Source: Pseudomonadota bacterium
GTDB taxonomy: Bacteria > Pseudomonadota > Gammaproteobacteria > UBA1113
Reading direction: 5' to 3'
Assembly: GCA_021782065.1 (NCBI GenBank)
Contig: JAJXVQ010000061.1
Location: 1 to 7,050, forward strand
DNA length: 7,050 nt
A model generated the notes under the pieces. That model ran no database searches. It was not told where the DNA came from and saw only the letters and a list, made by a program, of their open reading frames with translations. A program made the translations under genes and the position numbers. Within the stretch, counting starts at the first letter, position 1; every line of letters begins with the position of its first letter. Below, piece by piece: positions 1-6,124 of the stretch.

Positions 1-239
1 ATAGCCCCCTTTCCTATATTCGCTAAACCCTCTCCCGCCCAGCTTAAAAATTTACCTATATGACCACTTAATATCCATTCCGTCCATTTTGAACTCTCTC
101 TAGGGGCTAACAATGATGGGACTATCTCTTTCGCCCCTACGCCCTTTTCTAAATCCTTAAACGCTGCCACCACTGGCGCTAATGATATCCCTGCTAAACC
201 AACTACACCTGGCGCTTTATATCCTGTTATACTAAACAT
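1..239 (-). CDS. Small hypothetical protein, 3' end beyond the window (partial)
   Basis: I do not recognise this protein. The reading frame opens at ATG 239-237 and stays open to the left edge, giving 79 codons. A good Shine-Dalgarno sequence (AGGGG) lies about 9 bases upstream of the ATG, which supports the start. The sequence begins MFSITGYKAPGVVGLAG and is rich in Gly, Ala, Val and Leu. A weakly hydrophobic stretch at residues 10-27 could be a short membrane segment or a packed helix, but it is not a clear signal peptide. Residues 50-79 hold three Trp and several Gly. All six isoleucines are encoded by ATA, unlike rph, the SNF2 gene or the neighbouring 85-residue gene, which hints at a different origin. 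It lies 28 bp after the stop of that upstream small gene on the same strand, so the two may form an operon. A phage or plasmid accessory protein is possible but unproven. Confidence 0.55.
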   Translation of the reverse strand, partial: MFSITGYKAPGVVGLAGISLAPVVAAFKDLEKGVGAKEIVPSLLAPRESSKWTEWILSGHIGKFLSWAGEGLANIGKGA

Positions 240-267
240 TTTTATAATCCCCTAACATTTAACATTA

Positions 268-525
268 TTATTTTTTACTACCCCACAGTGCGGCTACCTT
301 TCCAATGGCTTCACCCTCTTGCCCTAAAATCACTAATAATTGATAACACACAACCACCATGAGCATTAGTCTATCCCGGAGCTCTGCTGATTTGTAATGG
401 GCTTCTTTCATACCATAGCCATAACGCCCATTCTTGTAAGTACGGCAGATTAAAAATCGAGCTTTGATTGGGCTGACACCGTTCACTGAACCTTCTCCTT
501 TATTCCCATCATTCGGGGTTTTCAT
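268..525 (-). CDS. Small hypothetical protein, 85 residues, possible single membrane segment
   Basis: I do not recognise this protein. It has 85 residues and starts MKTPNDGNKGEG. The N-terminal half is basic and rich in Gly, Lys, Arg and Tyr (residues 21-47), and an aliphatic stretch at about residues 54-69 (LMLMVVVCYQLLVILG) could cross a membrane or form a buried helix. The C-terminus is short and ends in SKK. The start at 525 is the only ATG before the in-frame TAA at 564-562, but it has no clear Shine-Dalgarno sequence, so initiation is uncertain. A gap of 28 bp separates it from the next small minus-strand gene, consistent with one transcript. It begins just outside the palindromic element at 541-675, whose left end places a TATATC sequence about 14 bp from the ATG. 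It could be an accessory gene inserted downstream of yicC. Coding status is likely but not proven by homology. Confidence 0.45.
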   Translation of the reverse strand: MKTPNDGNKGEGSVNGVSPIKARFLICRTYKNGRYGYGMKEAHYKSAELRDRLMLMVVVCYQLLVILGQEGEAIGKVAALWGSKK

Positions 526-540
526 TTGAGATAGCAGCGA

Positions 541-675
541 TATACTCTTCGCAGTTGATTCTTAGGCTTTGTTGCCTTCGCCCATCTCGCCCCCCAGTAT
601 ATCGCATAGTACGTCACTCCTGGTGCTCGAGAGCTTGGCGCCTCGCCTAAAAATCAACTGCTGTGAGTGAGTATA
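541..675. repeat. Imperfect palindromic element with 17-bp inverted arms (MITE-like)
   Basis: The arm at 551-567 (GCAGTTGATTCTTAGGC) is the reverse complement of 645-661 with one mismatch. Further out, TATACTC at 541-547 pairs with GAGTATA at 669-675, offset by 3 versus 7 unpaired bases. The 77-bp interior has smaller symmetries: CCAG at 595-598 with CTGG at 620-623, and GCTC/GAGC around a CTCGAG at 626-631. The outer TA dinucleotides would fit a TA target-site duplication of a mariner-type miniature element; this is inference. It begins 8 bp beyond the yicC stop codon and ends 15 bp before the start of the small gene at 525. A transcript reading through from yicC would fold into a long hairpin, which could stabilise or end the message. 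No open reading frame of note lies inside. Confidence 0.7.
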
Positions 676-682
676 TTATCCG

Positions 683-1552
683 CTACTCAATATTTTGAAC
701 TTGTTCGCGCATTTGTTCTATGAGCACTTTCAGATCAACCGCTGCCTTAGAAATCTGGCTATCTAAGGATTTTGAAGCCATGGTATTGGCCTCACGATTA
801 AGCTCTTGCATCATAAAGTCTAAAGTTTTACCCACACTACCCGTTTGCTGTAGTAGACGTCGGACTTCGGTCACATGCGTTAATAACCGATCGACTTCTT
901 CACTATTATCAATCTTTTGCGCCCAAAATACCAATTCTTGCTCTAGGCGCTGCGCATCGCCTTGTACTGGGCTTTGTTGCAAACGTTCCAGCAACTTCGC
1001 TTGTTGATGTTGTAATAGTTCCGGCTGCCGTAGCCCCACTTCCTTAGCCAGCGTGTCCACCTTGTGCAAACGATCCATAATCGCTAGATTTAAAGCCTCG
1101 CCTTCTCTTTGGCGACTGCCATTTAAAGTCTTTAAGCTTTGTTCTAAAGCGGCTACAGCCACGGTTTCGATTTGTGCAACATCGATTTCTACTTCATTAA
1201 TAATGCCCGGATACATCAACAAACAATCCAGCGAAGGAGCACTGTGCGCAAAAGGCGATAAAGCCTCAATACGCTCTACAGTGGTCAATAAAGCGTTAAG
1301 GCGTGCTTCATCGCAGCGTAAAGTGCCTGTTTTATCTATAGACCATTGTAGTTTCAAAGTTACATCGATACGGCCGCGTTCAATATACTGGCGTATCACC
1401 TCACGAAAGCGCATTTCCAGCAGCCGCATGGCATCAGGCAGGCGCATTTGAATGTCTAAGAAACGATGATTCACCGCCCTGATTTCCCAAGACAGAACCC
1501 CTTGTGGATGCGCCAACTCATGGCGCGCGAAACCCGTCATACTGCGTATCAT
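683..1552 (-). CDS. yicC: YicC family endoribonuclease
   Basis: This 289-residue protein has the usual length of the YicC/YloC family (287 in E. coli). It opens with the family signature MIRSMTGFAR and contains the conserved segment SRQREGEAL (146-154). It ends with the highly conserved C-terminal domain (about 203-289), including RLEQEL, LDFMMQELNREANT (244-257), ASKS and LIEQMREQVQNIE. The N-terminal YicC domain spans about residues 1-155, and the region between is helical and Gln/Leu-rich. Members are known as endoribonucleases: B. subtilis YloC cleaves RNA, and E. coli YicC affects decay of the small RNA RyhB. The start at 1552 is supported by AAGGTG five bases upstream and by the N-terminal match. 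The gene diverges from rph. The gmk gene that often follows it in gammaproteobacteria is absent here; a palindromic element and small unknown genes follow instead. Confidence 0.96.
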   Translation of the reverse strand: MIRSMTGFARHELAHPQGVLSWEIRAVNHRFLDIQMRLPDAMRLLEMRFREVIRQYIERGRIDVTLKLQWSIDKTGTLRCDEARLNALLTTVERIEALSPFAHSAPSLDCLLMYPGIINEVEIDVAQIETVAVAALEQSLKTLNGSRQREGEALNLAIMDRLHKVDTLAKEVGLRQPELLQHQQAKLLERLQQSPVQGDAQRLEQELVFWAQKIDNSEEVDRLLTHVTEVRRLLQQTGSVGKTLDFMMQELNREANTMASKSLDSQISKAAVDLKVLIEQMREQVQNIE

Positions 1553-1558
1553 AACTAC

Positions 1559-1580
1559 ACCTTAAATTTTTACTTAAGGT
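1559..1580 (-). promoter_or_regulatory. Hairpin covering the yicC ribosome binding site
   Basis: ACCTTAA at 1559-1565 and TTAAGGT at 1574-1580 are perfect 7-bp inverted repeats separated by 8 A/T-rich bases. In the yicC message the right-hand strand of this stem contains AAGG of the Shine-Dalgarno AAGGTG (1563-1558), six bases before the stem-to-ATG gap ends. Folding would therefore hide the ribosome binding site. The same symmetry in DNA could be a repressor operator. The structure is read directly from the sequence; a regulatory role is inference. Confidence 0.45.
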
Positions 1581-1618
1581 AACAGACCTGGCGTTTTAAA
1601 TCTAGTCACTCAATCACT

Positions 1619-1647
1619 GGCTTTTTATCCCACAATTTGCGTATAAT
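1619..1647 (+). promoter_or_regulatory. Candidate sigma-70 promoter of rph and the SNF2 gene
   Basis: A perfect -10 box TATAAT lies at 1642-1647, 29 bases before the rph ATG. A 17-bp spacer upstream of it gives GGCTTT at 1619-1624, a poor -35 match, so the promoter would depend mainly on its -10 element. The rph Shine-Dalgarno sequence GAGG at 1666-1669 lies seven bases before the ATG. Start of transcription would fall near 1654. Confidence 0.5.
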
Positions 1648-1676
1648 ACAATCATTTTCTTAAACGAGGTTTATCC

Positions 1677-2393
1677 ATGCGTACCCATGACCGCTCCTAC
1701 GATGAATTACGTCCTATCTGCTTTACCCGTTCCTATACCAAACACGCCGAAGGATCGGTATTAGTCGAATACGGCGATACTAAGGTCCTCTGCAATGCCA
1801 GCATCATTAGCGGCGTGCCACGCTTCTTAAAGGGCAGTGGTAAGGGTTGGTTAAGCGCCGAATATGGCTTATTGCCTAGAGCCACGCACGAACGCAACGA
1901 CCGCGAAGCCGCTAGGGGCAAACAAAGTGCGCGTACAGTGGAAATTCAGCGTTTAATAGGCCGCGCGCTGCGCCCCGCTGTTAATCTATCTTTGCTGGGT
2001 GAAAACACCATACAATTAGATTGCGATGTCATCCAAGCCGATGGTGGCACACGCACCGCTGCTATCAGCGGCAGCTGCGTGGCCTTATACGACGCTATTG
2101 CGCTGTTGCGCAAACGCCAAGTTTTAAACGAATCCCCTTTGACTCATTGGGTTGCGGCGGTATCGGTGGGTTTACACAATCAACAAGCTTTACTCGATTT
2201 AGAGTATACTGAAGACAGTCAAGCCGAAACGGACTTAAATGTAGTCATGGATGAAGAAGGTCGCTTTATAGAAATTCAGGGCACGGCCGAAGGAGAAGCT
2301 TTTAGCCGCAGCGATCTCGAACAAATGCTGTTATTGGCAGAAAAAGGCATCCAAGAAATCATAGAATTACAAAAAAGTGTCGTGTCGAAATGA
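1677..2393 (+). CDS. rph: Ribonuclease PH
   Basis: RNase PH is a phosphate-dependent 3'-to-5' exoribonuclease that trims the 3' ends of tRNA precursors and other RNAs in the cytoplasm, releasing nucleoside diphosphates; it works as a ring-shaped hexamer. The protein has 238 residues, the same as full-length E. coli RNase PH, and aligns with it throughout. Visible hallmarks are [17 protein letters not shown] residues 19-31, GVPRFLKG (46-53), phosphate-binding R86, the GGTRTA motif (123-128, with T125 and R126), and the catalytic aspartates in the segment [12 protein letters not shown] (179-190; D180 and D186). The C-terminus is intact, unlike the frameshifted allele of E. coli K-12. The start is supported by GAGG seven bases upstream. 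It is divergent from yicC and lies 19 bp before the SNF2 gene on the same strand, probably in one transcript. Confidence 0.97.
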   Translation: MRTHDRSYDELRPICFTRSYTKHAEGSVLVEYGDTKVLCNASIISGVPRFLKGSGKGWLSAEYGLLPRATHERNDREAARGKQSARTVEIQRLIGRALRPAVNLSLLGENTIQLDCDVIQADGGTRTAAISGSCVALYDAIALLRKRQVLNESPLTHWVAAVSVGLHNQQALLDLEYTEDSQAETDLNVVMDEEGRFIEIQGTAEGEAFSRSDLEQMLLLAEKGIQEIIELQKSVVSK

Positions 2394-2397
2394 CAAA

Positions 2398-2403
2398 CGG
2401 AGA
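2398..2403 (+). promoter_or_regulatory. Ribosome binding site fixing the SNF2 gene start at 2413
   Basis: CGGAGA lies in the 19-bp space after the rph stop codon, nine bases before ATG 2413. The longer in-frame alternative, GTG 2377, lies inside rph, has only A-rich sequence before it, and would add 12 residues ([12 protein letters not shown]) that look like out-of-frame rph sequence. The ATG is therefore preferred. Confidence 0.7.
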
Positions 2404-2412
2404 CTAATTTTC

Positions 2413-5400
2413 ATGCCAGAAAAATTTGACATCAATACACTGTTTAAAAAACATTTTTCCCCGGGATGCGTCAGTTATGGCCGTGAAATGTTTTTACACA
2501 AGCAAGTGTCTAAGTTAACCTTTCGCAGTGGCCAAGCCGTGGGGGCAACCGTACAGGGCCAAGGCGCGCAAACCTATCGTGTAAACATCGTGTTGGAGCC
2601 TTCAAAACACACACGCAGTAACATCATCGGCACTTGCTCTTGTAGCATGGGATTTAATTGTAGGCACGTGGCTGCTGTTTTATATCAGTTGGAAGCTAAT
2701 ATGGATACAGCCATACGCAATTACGCTGGATTTGAAAAAGCGCGTTATCAAGTGTGGGAAACGTGGTTAGACGAAACTTACACGCCAGATTCAAAAAAAT
2801 ATTCTTTAAAAGAGCATCCTCAAGACGAAGTATTATTGTATGTATTTTCTTTTGGCTTTGAGGAAGAAAAACCACAGAACCTATTTGTGGACTTGTATCA
2901 AAGCAAAGCGCTCAAGAAGGGTGGCTACAGTCTAAGTGCCATTAAAATGGCCAAATTAACCGATATGCGTGACTTAGCTCTCTTAACCAGCACGGATGTC
3001 ATCTTATTAAAACAACTGAGGCATTGTCACGTACACAACTACGAAGATCTGGGTGAGCGCTATCGCTTACATCCCGATACGCCTATAGATATGATTCGCA
3101 CGATGATCCAAACAGACCGTGCTTTTTGGCAAGCAACCACAAAGCCCTTAGCCTGGAAAGAAGAAGTCGAAACAATACACTTAGATTGGCATCGTTTAAG
3201 CCACGGCGGTTTTAAGTATTTGGCACACACACAAGGCAATGCCGTAGTGTCGCTGTGGCCAGTCACACCCTTCTTATGTTACAACGCAGAAACGCAACAA
3301 GTAAGTCCCATTAACACCAGTTTATCCATTGAAACTCTAAAACACTGTTTGATGATGCCAATTTATTATCCGGACCAAGGCGAATTTTTAAAAAGCGCTT
3401 TTGATGCTTGGGCTCTGGCACACCAGCTGCCCCCTTTGCCGGTCGCCAACAAGATTGAACAGCGTGTCGTAACACCCAACGCAACGCTCACTTTATACAG
3501 TACAGACAGTTCGCGCATATTGTCTTCCAACTCCACGGTAGCGCGCTATCACCGTTATGAATCTAATTACAGTTATGCCTGTGTTACCTTTCACTATGAG
3601 GCCGTGTCTTGCTATCCCGATACCTATGAACACAATTTATATGACTTAGAAGCCGACACATTGTTTGTTTATCCTAGGCAATGGGATATTGAAAAAAATT
3701 ATCTACAGCAATTAAACGAGCGTAGTGTTTACCGTTTCGATGAAAAAGGCCATATTTTTGTGAAAAAAGACTACGCACACTATTACCATCTAGGCGATAG
3801 CAAAACCGATGTCGCCCATTTCCTAGCCTCGGCAGAGCAGGAATTGCCTCCCTTAGGGTGGGACATCGTTTACGACCCAAGCTTTATCTACGCCCCCGCC
3901 GTCGTTTACGACGATTGGTATGGGGAAATTAAAGAAGATACTAAAAAAGATTGGTTTTCTTTAGAGGTCGGTATTACGATCGACGACGAAAAAATCAATT
4001 TAATTCCGATACTGGCAAAACTGCTGCAAACTGATTATGCAAATTCCAACTTAAACGATATTTTAGACCTAGACCCCAATGAATCATTAGAACTCACTCT
4101 AGACGGTGGCAAAAAAATAGCGATCCCTATGCATCGCTTCCAAACTATTTTGCTTACTCTAACGGAAATATACGACAAAACTTATTTGAAAGAAAATGAA
4201 TTGCCTATCAACGCTCTATTCGCTTCGCAACTCATAGGTCATAAAGAAAACTTTTCTCTGCCCGATATACAATGGCAGATACCACCCGAGTTGCAATATC
4301 TCAGTCAAAAATGGAATGCTTTCCCATTATCCAAAGAGATTTTGCAGCCCACGGATAGTTTTAAAGGAGAACTTAGACACTATCAATTAGAAGGCTTGAC
4401 TTGGTTGCAATTCTTAAGAAAACACAGTTTAGCAGGCATTCTGGCTGACGACATGGGGCTAGGTAAAACGGTGCAAACCTTGGCACATTTGGCCATGGAA
4501 AAAGATGCGGGTCGTGCTAAGAAACCGATCTTAATTATTTCACCCACCAGTCTGGTGAACAATTGGCACAGTGAAATCAAAAAGTTCACCCCCAGTTTAA
4601 GCGTAGCAATACTGCAGGGAAGCGAGCGCCCTAGCGAAAAAGAAATATTGCAACAACATGATATCATTTTAACCACTTATTCCGTTATATTGCACGACCA
4701 GCCCTTGCTAGAACAATTATCTTATTATTACATCATTCTAGATGAGGCACAGTGGATAAAAAACGCCAATACCAAAGCCTTTGCTGTAGTCACCCAATTA
4801 AAAACCGAACATCGTTTATGTTTAACTGGCACGCCCATGGAAAACCATCTGGGCGAACTGTGGTCTTTATTCCACTTCTTATTACCTGGTTATTTAGGCA
4901 ATCAGAAATCATTTAATAAATTATTCAGACAACCTATTGAAAGAGACGACGATACGGCTCGAAAATTAGCCTTACAAAAACGCATTGCACCCTTTTTATT
5001 ACGCCGCGCCAAGAGCATTGTTGCTGCCGACTTACCCCCAAAAAATGAAATGATACAATTAATCGACATGAACGAAGAACAAGCAACTCTTTATGAAAGC
5101 ATACGCTTGAGTGTGGGTAACAAAATACAAAAAATACTGGCGCAAAAGGGTTTTGCACAAAGCCATATTGAGATCTTAGATGCCCTGTTAAAACTGCGCC
5201 AAGCGTGTTGTGACCCCCGCTTAGTCAAATTAGTCTCGGCACAGAATATTGCCCAATCGGCTAAATTAGAGTATTTGCTGTCGGTTTTACCCGAAATGAT
5301 AGAAGAAGGTCGTAAAATATTGTTATTTTCCACCTTCACCAGTATGTTGAGTTTAATTGAGCCGGAATTAAAAAAGCTGGATATTCCCTATGTTTTATTA

Positions 5401-5769
5401 ACAGGTAGCACCAAAGACCGACAAACCCCGGTGAGCCGCTTTCAGAATGGCGAAGTGCCGTTATTCTTACTAAGTCTAAAAGCGGGCGGTACGGGCTTAA
5501 ACCTAACAGCTGCCGATACCGTGATCCATTACGATCCATGGTGGAACCCCGCCGCCGAAAACCAAGCCAGCGATCGTGCCCATCGCATAGGACAAAACAA
5601 AGCGGTCTTTATCTATAAATTAATTACCCGCGGCTCCGTAGAAGAAAAGATCATCCATCTACAGCAAAAAAAGCAAATGCTATTAAACAATATCTTCGCC
5701 AACGATGTGTCCACCGGTGGCCGCTTAGAGGCAGATGATTTGCAGTATTTGTTGGCGCCAATGGAATAA
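2413..5769 (+). CDS. SWI2/SNF2-family ATPase with N-terminal SWIM zinc finger
   Basis: This 1118-residue protein is a superfamily 2 helicase-like DNA translocase of the Snf2/HepA type, expected to use ATP to move along nucleic acid and displace or remodel bound proteins in the cytoplasm. Near the N-terminus a SWIM zinc finger is visible as C75-x-C77-x5-C83-x-H85. Residues about 110-640 carry no motif I can name, and 379-410 is Tyr-rich (eight Tyr). The ATPase core follows in order: a Q-type segment HYQLEGLTWL (656-665), motif I DDMGLGKT (679-686, K685), Ia SPTSLVNNW (710-718), II DEAQ (777-780), III LTGTPMEN (804-811), IV region ILLFSTFTS (969-977), V AGGTGLNL (1024-1031) and VI QASDRAHRIGQ (1051-1061, with R1055 and R1058). 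All catalytic motifs look intact. The length is near that usual for bacterial SWIM-SNF2 proteins. It lacks RapA-type N-terminal features I could recognise, so I give no symbol. It probably shares a transcript with rph. Confidence 0.95.
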   Translation: MPEKFDINTLFKKHFSPGCVSYGREMFLHKQVSKLTFRSGQAVGATVQGQGAQTYRVNIVLEPSKHTRSNIIGTCSCSMGFNCRHVAAVLYQLEANMDTAIRNYAGFEKARYQVWETWLDETYTPDSKKYSLKEHPQDEVLLYVFSFGFEEEKPQNLFVDLYQSKALKKGGYSLSAIKMAKLTDMRDLALLTSTDVILLKQLRHCHVHNYEDLGERYRLHPDTPIDMIRTMIQTDRAFWQATTKPLAWKEEVETIHLDWHRLSHGGFKYLAHTQGNAVVSLWPVTPFLCYNAETQQVSPINTSLSIETLKHCLMMPIYYPDQGEFLKSAFDAWALAHQLPPLPVANKIEQRVVTPNATLTLYSTDSSRILSSNSTVARYHRYESNYSYACVTFHYEAVSCYPDTYEHNLYDLEADTLFVYPRQWDIEKNYLQQLNERSVYRFDEKGHIFVKKDYAHYYHLGDSKTDVAHFLASAEQELPPLGWDIVYDPSFIYAPAVVYDDWYGEIKEDTKKDWFSLEVGITIDDEKINLIPILAKLLQTDYANSNLNDILDLDPNESLELTLDGGKKIAIPMHRFQTILLTLTEIYDKTYLKENELPINALFASQLIGHKENFSLPDIQWQIPPELQYLSQKWNAFPLSKEILQPTDSFKGELRHYQLEGLTWLQFLRKHSLAGILADDMGLGKTVQTLAHLAMEKDAGRAKKPILIISPTSLVNNWHSEIKKFTPSLSVAILQGSERPSEKEILQQHDIILTTYSVILHDQPLLEQLSYYYIILDEAQWIKNANTKAFAVVTQLKTEHRLCLTGTPMENHLGELWSLFHFLLPGYLGNQKSFNKLFRQPIERDDDTARKLALQKRIAPFLLRRAKSIVAADLPPKNEMIQLIDMNEEQATLYESIRLSVGNKIQKILAQKGFAQSHIEILDALLKLRQACCDPRLVKLVSAQNIAQSAKLEYLLSVLPEMIEEGRKILLFSTFTSMLSLIEPELKKLDIPYVLLTGSTKDRQTPVSRFQNGEVPLFLLSLKAGGTGLNLTAADTVIHYDPWWNPAAENQASDRAHRIGQNKAVFIYKLITRGSVEEKIIHLQQKKQMLLNNIFANDVSTGGRLEADDLQYLLAPME

Positions 5770-5801
5770 CCTAATGTTATAGCCAAATCAACCCACCCTT
5801 G

Positions 5802-5830
5802 AGCCGAATGGCCAAAGCTTCATCGGCGCT
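5802..5830 (+). repeat. Hairpin shortly after the SNF2 stop codon
   Basis: AGCCGAATG at 5802-5810 can pair with CATCGGCGCT at 5821-5830 across a 10-base loop, with small bulges in the stem. It lies 32 bp after the stop codon. No run of T follows, so it is not a standard intrinsic terminator, but it could mark the 3' end of the rph-SNF2 message after processing. Confidence 0.3.
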
Positions 5831-5913
5831 GTAAAAGTACATGCATCCAGCATCATGCAAATGATTAAAGTACTGCTCAATAAAGATATGGTTACAAAGT
5901 ACGTGTCAGTGAG

Positions 5914-5942
5914 AGGGAGAGGCTTATTGCTAAGCCTACCCT
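5914..5942. repeat. Strong inverted repeat, 7-bp stem with 4-bp extension
   Basis: AGGCTTA (5920-5926) and TAAGCCT (5931-5937) are perfect inverted repeats around the tetraloop TTGC. After a small asymmetric bulge the stem extends with AGGG (5914-5917) pairing CCCT (5939-5942). No T-tract follows on either strand, so termination is not supported. It may belong to a structured RNA, a repeat family or a protein binding site; the function is unknown. Confidence 0.5.
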
Positions 5943-6124
5943 GTGGTGCGAAATTGGATAATTTTATGCTAGAGCTGCGCTACATGGTAACCTCGGAGGC
6001 ATGGGACGCACAACGGAACTATAGGCGCTGGGATTTTTGATTTTGTAATGACTAAAACTTGAAGCCGAACTCAAAATAAGCTAGCCTAAGCACCTGACCA
6101 TCCCTTAAAACAAAAAGGACAACC

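Larger units (their letters stand above)
5770..6124. other. 355-bp intergenic gap with hairpins and no convincing gene
   Basis: The gap separates the SNF2 gene from the FMN protein gene. I see no tRNA signature, no T-tract terminator and no promoter with good -35 and -10 boxes. A 61-codon plus-strand frame at 5855-6040 has no ribosome binding site and no recognisable sequence. The stretch at 5940-6035 is richer in G and C than its surroundings and could be decayed coding sequence or an unrecognised structured RNA. The Shine-Dalgarno sequence of the next gene (AAGGA, 5115+1000 = 6115-6119) closes the gap. Confidence 0.5.

Noticed and set aside
541..675. Palindromic element read as a simple intrinsic terminator of yicC
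   Set aside because: The arms are 77 bp apart and no clean stem followed directly by a T-run is visible, so a standard terminator call is not supported.
720..1451. Two plus-strand open frames (720-1007 and 1053-1451) opposite yicC
   Set aside because: They lie antisense to a clear, conserved yicC gene, have Ser/Arg/Cys-rich shadow composition and no recognisable motif.
1733..2212. Open frames overlapping rph on both strands
   Set aside because: rph matches its family over the full length; these frames are out-of-phase shadows without ribosome binding sites.
2377..2412. GTG start giving a 12-residue longer SNF2 protein
   Set aside because: It lies inside the rph 3' end, lacks a Shine-Dalgarno sequence, and ATG 2413 has a good one.
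3060..5539. Several minus-strand open frames of 67-97 codons inside the SNF2 gene
   Set aside because: All are antisense to conserved or continuous coding sequence and none has a plausible protein motif.
5855..6040. 61-codon plus-strand frame beginning MQMIKVLLNK
   Set aside because: No ribosome binding site, no recognisable family, and it contains the perfect hairpin at 5920-5937; a chance frame or gene remnant is more likely.
5903..6045. tRNA or known housekeeping small RNA in the 5770-6124 gap
   Set aside because: No T-loop or cloverleaf signature, and no resemblance that I can see to 4.5S RNA or 6S RNA.
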